A model generated the notes under the pieces. The model saw only the letters and a list, made by a program, of their open reading frames with translations. It was not told where the DNA came from and ran no database searches. Both the position numbers and the translations under genes were made by a program. 64,000 nucleotides of DNA, taken from the NCBI RefSeq assembly GCF_019168305.1, contig NZ_JAHTBI010000079.1:1-64000 (forward strand), read 5' to 3'. This document shows positions 26,588 through 35,497 of the stretch, piece after piece. Within the stretch, counting starts at the first letter, position 1. Each line of letters opens with the position of its first letter. The DNA is from Pseudomonas aegrilactucae. GTDB lineage: Bacteria > Pseudomonadota > Gammaproteobacteria > Pseudomonadales > Pseudomonadaceae.

Positions 26588-27487
26588 ATGCAGTTTTTCT
26601 GGGTGAATCTGGGTGCGACCCACAAGGAAGCAAAGAAGGAAGGGTTTTTGTGGGCCCCATTGAAGTCAAGGTCAGTCAACGGGAAACTGCAGCGCAGGGA
26701 GCACTGGGACAACGTCGGCGAGGTTAAGTCTGGCGACCTGATTTTTTGCTATCACGATAACTACGTGCGAGGCGTAGCTCAGGCCCAGCAGGACGCATAC
26801 GTCTCCGAAAGGCCGCCGAGTCGCTCTTTTAAAGAGTGGGAGCAGGAAGGCTTTCGCGTGGATGTGTTTTATGAAGAACTGAAGCGACCGATTCGGAACG
26901 AAGAGATTGGGCCAGCGTACCAAGCACGATTCGACAGTCGGACCAGGCCAACGCTGTTCAACAGAACGGGTGGCGTTAACCAGATATACATGGCGAAACT
27001 GCCAGCTGACGCTGCTCTGTTCTTACTAGAACAGGCAGATATCATTGCAAACTATGAAGATAAAATCGTTGATTCGGGATCACCTGAAAGGATCAGCTCA
27101 ACGACACGGGAAGCAATCATCAAGGCACGGGTTGGACAAGGTGTTTTCCGCTCTAAACTAATAAAGCGTTGGGAGGGTAGATGCGCTTTAACTGGTGTCC
27201 AGAACCCCAATTTGCTGGTGGCATCACATATTGAGGCATGGAGCCTGGCGGACAATGACGCCAGACTTGACCCTGAAAACGGCCTCCTGCTTGCAACTCA
27301 TATTGATCGACTGTTTGATTGCGGGCTTATTTCCTTTCAGCACGATGGCAAGTTAATTATCAGCGAGAAACTCACAGCGGGCGAGCGCGAGACCTTTGGT
27401 CTGAATCGGTATGATGGAATCAAAACATTAAGTGAGCAGAACCTCACATACCTAAAAAAACACCGAAGTCGATTTAGCCTAAGCTAA
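26588..27487 (+). CDS. EVE-HNH modification-dependent restriction endonuclease (Type IV-like)
   Basis: A 299-residue protein of two parts. Residues 1-150 form an EVE (PUA-superfamily) domain: MQFFWVNLGATHKEAKKEGFLWAP, EHWDNVGEVKSGDLIFCYHDNYVRGVAQA. EVE domains of this kind read modified cytosine in DNA. Residues 178-265 form an HNH_2 nuclease: CALTGVQNPNLLVASHIEAW, ARLDPENGLLLATHIDRLFDCGLISF, with His214, Asn231 and His238. This fusion is known in enzymes that cut 5-methyl- or hydroxymethylcytosine DNA, so defence against modified phage DNA is likely. GC content is lower than the neighbours and it stands alone, 150 bp from tRNA-Pro, so it was probably acquired horizontally. AAGGA precedes the ATG. 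Confidence 0.85.
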   Translation: MQFFWVNLGATHKEAKKEGFLWAPLKSRSVNGKLQRREHWDNVGEVKSGDLIFCYHDNYVRGVAQAQQDAYVSERPPSRSFKEWEQEGFRVDVFYEELKRPIRNEEIGPAYQARFDSRTRPTLFNRTGGVNQIYMAKLPADAALFLLEQADIIANYEDKIVDSGSPERISSTTREAIIKARVGQGVFRSKLIKRWEGRCALTGVQNPNLLVASHIEAWSLADNDARLDPENGLLLATHIDRLFDCGLISFQHDGKLIISEKLTAGERETFGLNRYDGIKTLSEQNLTYLKKHRSRFSLS

Positions 27488-27588
27488 TTCCGGGTTTAAT
27501 AGTTCCACCCCAGCGTAAGCTGATAGGCTGTAGAAGCCGAAAGATGAGATGAAAAAGATCAAAGAAGACACGCAAAAGTCACGCACAT

Positions 27589-27622
27589 GAAAAAGGCCAT
27601 CCCTTTCGGAAATGGCCTTATT
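27589..27622 (-). terminator. Terminator of the tRNA-Pro gene
   Basis: On the minus strand AAGGCCAT and ATGGCCTT pair around a CCGAAAGGG loop and are followed by TTTTTC. It starts 12 bp after the tRNA 3' end. Confidence 0.85.
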
Positions 27623-27633
27623 CACTAAATATA

Positions 27634-27710
27634 TGGTCGGGACGGAGTGATTCGAACACTCGACCCCTTGCACCCCATGCAAGTGCGCTACCGGGCTGCG
27701 CTACGCCCCG
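27634..27710 (-). tRNA. tRNA-Pro (anticodon GGG)
   Basis: A 77-nt cloverleaf: acceptor CGGGGCG/CGTCCCG, D arm GCGCAGCCCGGTAGCGC, anticodon arm CTTGC-ATGGGGT-GCAAG with GGG at 34-36, T arm GAGTGTTCGAATCACTC, A73 and an encoded CCA. It closes the accessory segment on the right and follows the translation operon on the same strand. Confidence 0.95.
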
Positions 27711-27816
27711 ACTGGGCTTGAAGCATGTTCCCCTGATTGCTGAGAACGATGAAGAATTTACCTTAACCTTTTGAATTATGGAAGCTTTTTTTCCAAAATT
27801 CCTGACACGGCCAAAA

Positions 27817-28173
27817 TCACTTCTTCAACACCCCCAGCACATCCTCCAACTCGACAATCATCTGCCGAATCATCTGCTTGTACTGGGTCGTGTCATCCTT
27901 GGCTTCGTCCCCCGACAGGCGCAGCCGCGCACCGCCGATGGTGAAGCCCTGGTCGTACAACAGCGCCCGGATCTGCCGGATCATCAGCACGTCCTGGCGC
28001 TGATAATACCGGCGGTTACCGCGGCGCTTCACCGGGTTAAGCTGGGGGAATTCCTGCTCCCAGTAACGGAGCACGTGCGGTTTTACCGCACAAAGCTCGC
28101 TCACCTCACCAATGGTGAAGTAGCGTTTGCCTGGAATCGGCGGAAGCTCGTCGTTATGACTTGGTTCCAGCAT
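27817..28173 (-). CDS. MerR-family transcriptional regulator downstream of ihfA
   Basis: A 118-residue protein. The winged helix at residues 16-85 (KRYFTIGEVSELCAVKPHVLRYWEQEF, NRRYYQRQDVLMIRQIRALL) is MerR type, followed by a short coiled helix with no metal-binding cysteines. It is the conserved small MerR protein found after ihfA in proteobacteria. It overlaps ihfA by 20 bp. Effector and targets unknown. Confidence 0.88.
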   Translation of the reverse strand: MLEPSHNDELPPIPGKRYFTIGEVSELCAVKPHVLRYWEQEFPQLNPVKRRGNRRYYQRQDVLMIRQIRALLYDQGFTIGGARLRLSGDEAKDDTTQYKQMIRQMIVELEDVLGVLKK

Positions 28174-28456
28174 AGGCCTCAACTCGGGCTTTCAACTTCT
28201 GCCCTGGACGAAAGGTGACGACTCGACGCGCCGTGATCGGGATCTCTTCACCCGTTTTCGGGTTGCGGCCCGGCCGCTGGCGCTTGTCGCGCAAGTCAAA
28301 GTTGCCGAAACCCGACAATTTGACCTGCTCGTTGTCTTCTAGAGCGTGCCTGATCTCTTCAAAAAACAGCTCGACCAATTCCTTGGCCTCGCGCTTGTTC
28401 AGGCCCAACTCCTCATACAGCCGTTCGGCCATCTCAGCTTTCGTCAGAGCACCCAT
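28154..28456 (-). CDS. ihfA: Integration host factor alpha subunit
   Basis: A 100-residue DNA-bending protein of the HU/IHF family. The body reads MGALTKAEMAERLYEELGLNKREAKELVE, the beta arms contain GRNPKTGEEIPITARRVVTFRPG, and the proline that intercalates in DNA is in the NPKTGEEIPI arm. It pairs with IhfB. It lies 3 bp after pheT, the standard place. IHF is also needed by sigma-54 promoters such as the one predicted before ansB. Confidence 0.97.
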   Translation of the reverse strand: MGALTKAEMAERLYEELGLNKREAKELVELFFEEIRHALEDNEQVKLSGFGNFDLRDKRQRPGRNPKTGEEIPITARRVVTFRPGQKLKARVEAYAGTKS

Positions 28457-28459
28457 ACG

Positions 28460-30835
28460 CTATTTCCTTAACGTGGTGTTCAACCTTTGTTCAAGCGAGG
28501 TGAGAATGTTTTGCGTGGTGGCGTTCACCTCATCGTCGTTAAGAGTGCGCGATGGATGCTGCCAGGTCAAGCCGACCGCCAGGCTTTTTCTATCAGGATC
28601 AATACCTTTACCCTGATACACATCAAACAGCCTGAGGTCTGTCAGCCACTCACCCGCATTTTCACGGATCACGTCCAGCACCGCGCTGGCCGCCACGTCA
28701 CGCCCTGCGATCAACGCCAGGTCACGACGCACTTCTGGGAACTTGGACAGTTCGTGGAATTTAGGCAGGCGCCCTTCCACTACGTCGGCCAGTACCAGCT
28801 CGAACACGTAAACGGTGCGGTCCAGGCCCAGGGTCTTGACCAGCTCTGGGTGCAAGGCGCCCAGGTAGCCGACTTCGACGCCGTCACGCTCGATGCGTGC
28901 GGTCTGGCCCGGGTGCAACGCCGGGTGCTTGCCTGGCACGAAGGTGAAGTCGTTGAGCGAGCCGGAGAAGCCCAGTACCGCTTCGACATCGGCCTTCACA
29001 TCAAAGAAGTCGATGGTGTCACGGCCGTTGGCCCAGCCTTCCGGCAGGCGGCTACCGCAGATCACGCCCGCCAGCATCGGCTGCTGCTTGAGGTCACCCA
29101 GCTGGCCAATGAAGCGCTGGCCGCTTTCGAACAGGCGCACGCGGTCTTGCTGACGGTTGAGGTTGTGCTGCAGCGCCTTGACCAGGCCCGGCCACAGGCT
29201 GGCACGCATGGCCGCCATGTCGGTGGAGATCGGGTTGGCCAGCAGCAGCGGCTCTACGCCCGGGCTGAACAGTTCGAACAGTTTAGGGTCGATGAAGCTG
29301 TAGGTGATCGCTTCCTGGTAGCCACGCGCAACCAGCAGGCGACGCAGCGCCGGCAGCTCACCACGGGCTTCAGGCCTGGCCTGCGGGGCCAGGCGCGCTT
29401 GCGGGTAACGTACCGGCAGGCGATTGTAGCCGTACAGGCGGGCCAGCTCTTCGATCAGGTCGACTTCCAGGCTGATGTCGAAGCGGTGGCTGGGTACTTC
29501 TACCTGCCACTGCCCGGCTTCACCGCTGGTTTTCAGGCCCAGGGCGTTGAGCAGTTGCTCGACGTGGGCGTTGTCCATTTCCATGCCCAGCATCTGGGTG
29601 ATGCGCTCGGCACGCAGAGTGACCGGAGCGATGTTGGGCAGGTGCTCAGGGCTGACGGTTTCGATCACCGGGCCAGCTTCGCCGCCAACGATGTCCAGCA
29701 GCAGGCCGGTGGCGCGCTCCATGGCTTCGCGGGCCAGCTGCGAGTCTACGCCACGCTCGTAGCGGTGCGAGGCATCGGTGTGCAGGCCGTAGGAACGGGC
29801 CTTGCCCGCTACCGAGATCGGCTCGAAGAAGGCGCTTTCAAGGAAGATGTCATTGGTGGTGGCCGCAACGCCGCTGTGCTCGCCACCCATCACGCCGGCA
29901 ATGGCCAGGGCGCGATCATGGTCGGCGATGACCAGGGTGTCGGCACGCAGGGTGACTTCCTGGCCGTCGAGCAGGACCAGCTTCTCGCCCTCCTCGGCCA
30001 TGCGCACACGAATGCCGCCATTGATTTCAGCCAGGTCGAAGGCGTGCAGCGGCTGGCCCAGTTCGATCATCACGTAGTTGGTGATGTCGACGGCAGCGTC
30101 GATGCTGCGCACGTCGGCACGGCGCAGGCGCTCGACCATCCACAGCGGGGTCGGGCGCGACAGGTCGACGTTACGGATAACGCGGCCCAGGTAACGCGGG
30201 CAGGCCGCCGGCGCGAGTACTTCTACCGGGCGCACGTCGTCGATGCTGGGCGCAATGGCCGGCACGATCGGGCGGGTGACCGGGGCGGCGTACAGGGCGC
30301 CGACTTCACGGGCCAGGCCAGCCAGGGACAGGCAGTCGCCGCGGTTCGGGGTCAGGTCGACCTCGATGCTGGCGTCGTCCAGGTCCAGGTAGACGCGGAT
30401 GTCCTGGCCAACCGGGGCGTCTGCCGCCAGCTCCAGCAAGCCGTCGTTCTCTTCGCTGATCTGCAGTTCAGCGGCCGAGCACAGCATGCCGTTGGACTCC
30501 ACGCCACGCAGCTTGGCCTTCTTGATCTTGAAGTCGCCCGGCAGCTCGGCGCCGATCATGGCAAACGGGATTTTCAGGCCAGGGCGCACATTCGGCGCAC
30601 CGCACACTACCTGGAAGGTCTCGCTGCCGTTGCTGACCTGGCACACGCGCAGTTTGTCGGCGTCGGGGTGCTGCTCGGTGCTCAGCACCTCGCCCACGAT
30701 GATGCCGCTGAATTGACCGGCGGCCGGGGTTACGCTGTCGACCTCAAGACCGGCCATGGACAGACGCGCCACCAGCTCGTCACGGGATACCTGCGGGTTG
30801 ACCCAACCGCGCAGCCACTTTTCACTGAATTTCAT
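28460..30835 (-). CDS. pheT: Phenylalanyl-tRNA synthetase beta chain
   Basis: A 791-residue beta subunit. N-terminal MKFSEKWLRGWVNPQVSRDELVARLSMAGLEVDSV, an EMAP/tRNA-binding domain (about 40-150), the editing domain (B3/B4) in the middle (VEVDLTPNRGDCLSLAGLAREVGALY), the catalytic-like core, and a C-terminal ferredoxin-like anticodon-binding domain (HELSKFPEVRRDLALIAG). Length is that of gamma-proteobacterial PheT. It lies 35 bp after pheS with AGGAGAG before its ATG. Confidence 0.97.
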   Translation of the reverse strand: MKFSEKWLRGWVNPQVSRDELVARLSMAGLEVDSVTPAAGQFSGIIVGEVLSTEQHPDADKLRVCQVSNGSETFQVVCGAPNVRPGLKIPFAMIGAELPGDFKIKKAKLRGVESNGMLCSAAELQISEENDGLLELAADAPVGQDIRVYLDLDDASIEVDLTPNRGDCLSLAGLAREVGALYAAPVTRPIVPAIAPSIDDVRPVEVLAPAACPRYLGRVIRNVDLSRPTPLWMVERLRRADVRSIDAAVDITNYVMIELGQPLHAFDLAEINGGIRVRMAEEGEKLVLLDGQEVTLRADTLVIADHDRALAIAGVMGGEHSGVAATTNDIFLESAFFEPISVAGKARSYGLHTDASHRYERGVDSQLAREAMERATGLLLDIVGGEAGPVIETVSPEHLPNIAPVTLRAERITQMLGMEMDNAHVEQLLNALGLKTSGEAGQWQVEVPSHRFDISLEVDLIEELARLYGYNRLPVRYPQARLAPQARPEARGELPALRRLLVARGYQEAITYSFIDPKLFELFSPGVEPLLLANPISTDMAAMRASLWPGLVKALQHNLNRQQDRVRLFESGQRFIGQLGDLKQQPMLAGVICGSRLPEGWANGRDTIDFFDVKADVEAVLGFSGSLNDFTFVPGKHPALHPGQTARIERDGVEVGYLGALHPELVKTLGLDRTVYVFELVLADVVEGRLPKFHELSKFPEVRRDLALIAGRDVAASAVLDVIRENAGEWLTDLRLFDVYQGKGIDPDRKSLAVGLTWQHPSRTLNDDEVNATTQNILTSLEQRLNTTLRK

Positions 30836-30870
30836 CCTGCTCTCCTAAAGATTCGTTACGGGTGCGCGAC

Positions 30871-31887
30871 CTAGCGAAATTGCGCAAGGAACCGCAAGTC
30901 GTTGTCGAAGAACAGGCGCAAATCGTTGACGCCGTAACGCAGCATGGCCAGGCGCTCGGCCCCCATGCCAAATGCGAAGCCCGAGAACTCTTCAGGGTCG
31001 ATGCCCGACATGCGCAGCACGTTCGGGTGCACCATGCCGCAGCCCATGACTTCCAGCCAGCCGGTCTGCTTGCACACACGGCAACCTTTGCCGCTGCACA
31101 TCACGCATTGGATATCGACTTCAGCCGAAGGCTCGGTGAAGGGGAAGAACGACGGGCGGAAACGTACCGCCAGCTCTTTTTCGAAGAACACACGCAGGAA
31201 TTCTTCGATGGTGCCTTTGAGGTCGGCAAAATTGATGTCGCGATCGACCAGCAGGCCTTCGACCTGGTGAAACATCGGCGAGTGGGTAATGTCCGAGTCG
31301 CAGCGGTAGACGCGGCCCGGGCACACAATGCGGATCGGCGGCTGGGTGGACTCCATGGTCCGCACTTGCACCGGCGAGGTGTGGGTGCGCAGCAGCATGT
31401 TGGCATTGAAGTAGAAGGTGTCATGCATTGCACGGGCCGGGTGGTGGCCAGGAATGTTGAGCGCTTCGAAGTTGTGGTAGTCGTCTTCGACTTCCGGGCC
31501 TTCGGCAATGCCGTAGCCGATATGCGTGAAAAACTCCTCGATGCGTTCGAGGGTACGGGTGACAGGGTGCAAACCACCGGAGGTCTGGCCACGGCCAGGC
31601 AAGGTGACGTCAATGCATTCGGCGGCCAGGCGAGCGCTGAGCTCGGCTTCTTCATAGGCAGCCTTGCGGGCGTTGAGCACCTCGGTAACGCGTTCCTTGG
31701 CATCGTTGATCAGCGCGCCGACTTTGGGCCGCTCTTCAGCTGGCAGGTTGCCCAGGGTCTTCATCACCTGAGTCAGTTCGCCTTTCTTGCCAAGGAATTG
31801 AACCCGGATCTGCTCCAGGGCATTGATGTCTTCAGCGCGCTCCACAGCCTCGAGGGCTTGGGAGACCAACGCATCCAGGTTTTCCAT
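30871..31887 (-). CDS. pheS: Phenylalanyl-tRNA synthetase alpha chain
   Basis: A 338-residue class-II synthetase subunit that charges tRNA-Phe together with PheT. An N-terminal coiled coil (about 1-85) is followed by the catalytic core with motif 2 (VYRCDSDITHSPMFHQVEG) and motif 3 (GFAFGMGAERLAMLRYG). A CxxC zinc-like segment (CVMCSGKGCRVCKQTGWLE) is present, as in other gamma-proteobacterial PheS. A terminator or attenuator hairpin precedes it. Confidence 0.97.
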   Translation of the reverse strand: MENLDALVSQALEAVERAEDINALEQIRVQFLGKKGELTQVMKTLGNLPAEERPKVGALINDAKERVTEVLNARKAAYEEAELSARLAAECIDVTLPGRGQTSGGLHPVTRTLERIEEFFTHIGYGIAEGPEVEDDYHNFEALNIPGHHPARAMHDTFYFNANMLLRTHTSPVQVRTMESTQPPIRIVCPGRVYRCDSDITHSPMFHQVEGLLVDRDINFADLKGTIEEFLRVFFEKELAVRFRPSFFPFTEPSAEVDIQCVMCSGKGCRVCKQTGWLEVMGCGMVHPNVLRMSGIDPEEFSGFAFGMGAERLAMLRYGVNDLRLFFDNDLRFLAQFR

Positions 31888-31903
31888 GTACAGACTCCAG
31901 ATA

Positions 31904-31939
31904 CAAAATAGGGGAAGAGCTTACAGGCTCTTCCCCTAT
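31904..31939 (-). terminator. Terminator or attenuator between rplT and pheS
   Basis: A perfect 13-bp stem (ATAGGGGAAGAGC at the left, complementary at 31927-31939) with a 6-nt loop, followed on the minus strand by TATTTTG. It sits about 20 bp before the pheS start. In other bacteria pheST is attenuated; no phenylalanine-rich leader peptide is evident here, so it may simply be a partial terminator. Confidence 0.7.
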
Positions 31940-31994
31940 CTATGACGTTTAACATCCGCCGCCGACATCGACGGCGAATGATTGTCGTGGGTAC

Positions 31995-32351
31995 TTAAGC
32001 CAGAACGGCTTTAGCCTTCTCGACAATCGCAGCAAACGCCGCTTTTTCGTTCACTGCCAGATCAGCCAGAACTTTGCGGTCGATTTCGATCGACGCTTTT
32101 TTCAGGCCAGCGATCAGGCGGCTGTAGGACAGACCGTTGACGCGAGCACCAGCGTTGATACGAGCGATCCACAGAGCGCGGAACTGACGCTTTTTCTGGC
32201 GACGGTCGCGGTAGGCGTATTGGCCTGCCTTGATGACCGCTTGCTTGGCAACACGGAATACGCGCGAGCGTGCACCGTAGTAACCTTTAGCCAGTTTCAG
32301 AATTTTCTTGTGACGCTTACGAGCGATGACGCCACGCTTTACACGAGCCAT
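31995..32351 (-). CDS. rplT: 50S ribosomal protein L20
   Basis: A 118-residue basic protein beginning MARVKRGVIARKRHKKILKLAKGYYGARSRV, the invariant L20 N-terminus. It binds 23S rRNA early in 50S assembly and, in E. coli, represses translation of its own operon. It lies 29 bp after rpmI. Confidence 0.98.
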   Translation of the reverse strand: MARVKRGVIARKRHKKILKLAKGYYGARSRVFRVAKQAVIKAGQYAYRDRRQKKRQFRALWIARINAGARVNGLSYSRLIAGLKKASIEIDRKVLADLAVNEKAAFAAIVEKAKAVLA

Positions 32352-32380
32352 GAGTAACTTCCTCTATCTAGAACCAAAAA

Positions 32381-32575
32381 TTAACGAAGGCGCAGCATGC
32401 GCTCGACTTTTGCAACGTCCGACGCGTGCAGCAAGCTGCTACCACGAAGTTGACGCTTACGCTTGGTCGACATTTTGGTCAGGATGTGGCTCTTGAAAGC
32501 GTGTTTGTGCTTGATGCCGTTAGCCGTTTTCAAGAAACGCTTGGCTGCACCGCTTTTGGTTTTCATTTTTGGCAT
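32381..32575 (-). CDS. rpmI: 50S ribosomal protein L35
   Basis: A 64-residue basic protein, MPKMKTKSGAAKRFLKTANG at the N-terminus and LPHASDVAKVERMLRLR-like end (here LLHASDVAKVERMLRLR), full length for L35. It lies between infC and rplT, the universal order. Confidence 0.97.
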   Translation of the reverse strand: MPKMKTKSGAAKRFLKTANGIKHKHAFKSHILTKMSTKRKRQLRGSSLLHASDVAKVERMLRLR

Positions 32576-32635
32576 GTTCGGATACTCCGCATTCAGTTGA
32601 TAAACATAACCGCAAGGCCTGCCGTGCCCTGGTGG

Positions 32636-33187
32636 TTATTTCTTTTTCTTGGGGGCGATGACCATCAAAAGCTGGCGTCCTTCCATCTTAGGATGCTGTT
32701 CGACGGTTCCGTATTCGACGAGATCAGCTTCGATCCGCTTCAACAGTTCCATACCCAGCTCCTGGTGGGCCATCTCACGACCACGGAATCTCAGAGAGAT
32801 TTTGGTTTTGTCCCCATCAGTAAGGAAACGTACCAGGTTGCGTAGTTTTACCTGGTAATCCCCTTCCTCCGTCCCTGGACGAAACTTGATTTCTTTGATC
32901 TGGATGATCTTCTGGTTCTTCTTCGCCGCAGCCTGCTGCTTTTTCTTCTCGAACAGGCTTTTGCCGTAGTCGAGGACTTTGCAGACAGGCGGAACGGCGT
33001 CAGCAGAAATTTCTACCAGGTCCAGTTTCGCTTCTTCAGCGATACGAAGCGCTTCTTCAATCGAGACGATGCCCAACTGCTCGCCGTCAGCGCCAATTAA
33101 CCGAACCTCACGTGCCGAGATATTCTCGTTGATCGGGGCCTTCGGTGCAGCTCGTTTATCTTGTCTCATATCACGCTTAATAGTAAT
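32636..33187 (-). CDS. infC: Translation initiation factor IF-3, non-AUG start
   Basis: A 183-residue IF-3. The N-terminal domain has NENISAREVRLIGADGEQLGIVS, the linker is lysine-rich, and the C-terminal domain has IKEIKFRPGTEEGDYQVKLRNLVRFL and RFRGREMAHQELG, ending APKKKK. The frame continues upstream of ATG 33169 as ATT ACT ATT AAG CGT GAT ATG, matching the conserved MTIKREM start of Pseudomonas IF-3. An ATT start, used for IF-3 autoregulation, is therefore proposed at 33187. GGAG is only 2 bases before it but 8 before the second ATT at 33181, so the latter is possible too. The thrS stop overlaps by one base. Confidence 0.93.
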   Translation of the reverse strand: MTIKRDMRQDKRAAPKAPINENISAREVRLIGADGEQLGIVSIEEALRIAEEAKLDLVEISADAVPPVCKVLDYGKSLFEKKKQQAAAKKNQKIIQIKEIKFRPGTEEGDYQVKLRNLVRFLTDGDKTKISLRFRGREMAHQELGMELLKRIEADLVEYGTVEQHPKMEGRQLLMVIAPKKKK

Positions 33188-35109
33188 TACTCCGAATCTT
33201 GGCGACCACGCCGGGAAACCGCTTGCGCGAGCAGGTCCGCAAATTGGGCGACGGGCATGGAGCCCAGGTCAGCACCTTCGCGGGTACGCACAGCGACAGT
33301 TTGCGTTTCGACTTCCCGATCCCCGATAACCAGGAGATAGGGAACCTTGAGCAAGGTATGCTCGCGGATTTTAAAGCCGATTTTCTCATTTCTCAAGTCG
33401 GACTTGGCACGGAAACCGCTTTCGGCCAGAGTTTTTTCGACTTTTTGCGCGAATTCCGCTTGTTTGTCGGTGATGTTCATGATCACCGCCTGCGTTGGCG
33501 CGAGCCAAGCCGGGAATGCGCCTTCGTAATGCTCGATGAGAATTCCGACGAAACGCTCGAACGAACCGAGGATTGCACGGTGCAGCATCACAGGATGCTT
33601 GCGGCCGTTGTCTTCGGACACGTATTCGGCGCCCAGACGGATCGGCAGGTTGAAGTCGAGCTGCAGGGTACCACACTGCCACACGCGGCCAAGGCAATCC
33701 TTCAGCGAGAATTCGATTTTCGGACCGTAGAACGCCCCTTCACCCGGCTGCAGGTCGTACGGCAGGCCGGCGCTGTCGAGGGCTGCGGCCAGTGCACCTT
33801 CGGCACGGTCCCACAGGTCGTCGGAACCTACGCGCTTTTCCGGACGAGTGGAGAGCTTGAGCTCGATGTCCTTGAAGCCGAAGTCCTTGTACACGTCCAG
33901 GGTCAGCTTGATGAACGCGGCCGACTCGGACTGCATCTGCTCTTCGGTGCAGAAGATGTGCGCGTCGTCCTGTACGAAGCCACGCACGCGCATGATGCCG
34001 TGCAGTGCACCCGACGGCTCGTTGCGATGGCAGGCACCGAACTCTGCCAGGCGCAGCGGCAGCTCGCGGTAGCTTTTCAGGCCCTGGTTGAACACCTGCA
34101 CGTGGCACGGGCAGTTCATCGGCTTGATGGCGTAGTCGCGGTTCTCGGACTGGGTGGTGAACATGTTGTCACCGTAGTTGGCCCAGTGCCCGGATTTTTC
34201 CCACAGCGAGCGGTCGACCACTTGCGGGGTCTTGATCTCGAGGTAGCCGTTGTCACGCTGTACCTTGCGCATGTACTGCTCGAGCACCTGGTACAGGGTC
34301 CAGCCGTTGGGGTGCCAGAACACCATGCCCGGCGCTTCTTCCTGGAGGTGGAAGAGGTTCAGGCGCTTGCCGATCTTGCGGTGGTCGCGCTTTTCGGCTT
34401 CTTCGATGCGCTGGATGTAGGCGGCCAGCTGCTTCTTGTCAGCCCAGGCGGTGCCGTACACACGCTGAAGTTGCTCGTTCTTGGCGTCGCCGCGCCAGTA
34501 GGCACCGGACAGCTTGGTCAGCTTGAACGACTTGAGGAAGCGCGTGTTGGGCACGTGCGGGCCACGGCACATGTCGACGTATTCTTCATGGAAGTACAGG
34601 CCCATGGCCTGTTCATTCGGCATGTCTTCGACCAGGCGCAGCTTGTAGTCTTCGCCACGGGCCTTGAACAGCTCGATCACCTCGGCGCGCGGGGTGACCT
34701 TCTTGATGACGTCGTAGTCCTTCTCGATCAGTTGCTGCATGCGCTGCTCGATCGCCGCCAGGTCTTCCGGGGTGAAAGGACGCTCATACGCGATGTCGTA
34801 ATAGAAGCCTTCGTCAATGACCGGGCCGATCACCATCTTGGCGGTCGGGTACAGCTGCTTGACCGCATGACCGACCAGGTGAGCGCAGGAGTGACGGATG
34901 ATCTCCAGCCCCTCTTCGTCCTTGGGCGTGATGATTTGCAGGCTGGCATCCTGTTCGATCAGGTCGCACGCGTCGACCAGCTTGCCATTGACCTTGCCGG
35001 CCACGGTGGCCTTGGCCAGGCCTGCGCCAATGGAAGCGGCTACATCCGCTACGGTTACGGCGCTGTCGAACGAACGTTGACTGCCATCGGGAAGAGTAAT
35101 AGTGGGCAT
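33187..35109 (-). CDS. thrS: Threonyl-tRNA synthetase
   Basis: A 640-residue class-II synthetase. TGS domain (1-60: MPTITLPDGSQRSFDSAVTVADVA), editing domain (about 60-225, with HSCAHLVGHAVKQLYP carrying the HxxxH metal/editing site), catalytic core (about 240-535: MNCPCHVQVFNQGLKSYRELPLRLAEFG, HRNEPSGALHGIMRVRGFVQDDAH, HRAILGSFERF) and anticodon-binding domain (about 540-640). The start at 35109 follows AGGAGG. It begins the translation operon. Confidence 0.97.
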   Translation of the reverse strand: MPTITLPDGSQRSFDSAVTVADVAASIGAGLAKATVAGKVNGKLVDACDLIEQDASLQIITPKDEEGLEIIRHSCAHLVGHAVKQLYPTAKMVIGPVIDEGFYYDIAYERPFTPEDLAAIEQRMQQLIEKDYDVIKKVTPRAEVIELFKARGEDYKLRLVEDMPNEQAMGLYFHEEYVDMCRGPHVPNTRFLKSFKLTKLSGAYWRGDAKNEQLQRVYGTAWADKKQLAAYIQRIEEAEKRDHRKIGKRLNLFHLQEEAPGMVFWHPNGWTLYQVLEQYMRKVQRDNGYLEIKTPQVVDRSLWEKSGHWANYGDNMFTTQSENRDYAIKPMNCPCHVQVFNQGLKSYRELPLRLAEFGACHRNEPSGALHGIMRVRGFVQDDAHIFCTEEQMQSESAAFIKLTLDVYKDFGFKDIELKLSTRPEKRVGSDDLWDRAEGALAAALDSAGLPYDLQPGEGAFYGPKIEFSLKDCLGRVWQCGTLQLDFNLPIRLGAEYVSEDNGRKHPVMLHRAILGSFERFVGILIEHYEGAFPAWLAPTQAVIMNITDKQAEFAQKVEKTLAESGFRAKSDLRNEKIGFKIREHTLLKVPYLLVIGDREVETQTVAVRTREGADLGSMPVAQFADLLAQAVSRRGRQDSE

Positions 35110-35497
35110 GGCGCCTCCTCTCCTAGTGGTGACCCCTACCAAAGGTCACGTGGGTTGGGATGAGCCAGTACGCGATTCGACCCTGTCTTTGCTATGCAAA
35201 GCCTGCCTCACAGTGGCAGAAGCCCAAGGGCCTGCCAGGGTACGAACCAGAGTGACTGGATACGTATATATAGAAAGAAAGATTTGAGCGGCACGCTGCA
35301 AGCGGCAAGACGAAACGGCCAAATCCTGAGCCAGGCATGCTAGCACAAAGCTTTCGGCAGATTTGGCGCCGCGCCGGGGATATGCAGAAATATTCTGAAA
35401 TTAGATCGAAGCGGTGAACTTGAGCGGTTTTTTTCCGATCAGAGATTAGGAAGCGACCTACTCTAGATAACACCCGACCCTAAAAGGAGTGACCGGT
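35110..35497. promoter_or_regulatory. Divergent region: thrS leader and promoter of the exported-protein gene
   Basis: About 388 bp. On the thrS side a hairpin GTGACC/GGTCAC (arms 35129-35134 and 35144-35149) lies just upstream of the ribosome site; a regulatory role such as a synthetase-binding operator is only a possibility. On the plus side AAAGGAGTGACCGGT precedes the next ATG. No gene is supported. Confidence 0.45.

Noticed and set aside
28487..30874. Plus-strand frame of 795 codons opposite pheT
   Set aside because: pheT is certain on the minus strand; the opposite frame shows no family features.
31908..31955. Phenylalanine leader peptide before pheS
   Set aside because: The short frame there has only two phenylalanines and overlaps the hairpin and pheS in the wrong frame.
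35110..35300. tRNA or riboswitch in the thrS leader
   Set aside because: Some pairing is visible but no cloverleaf or recognised riboswitch core could be built.
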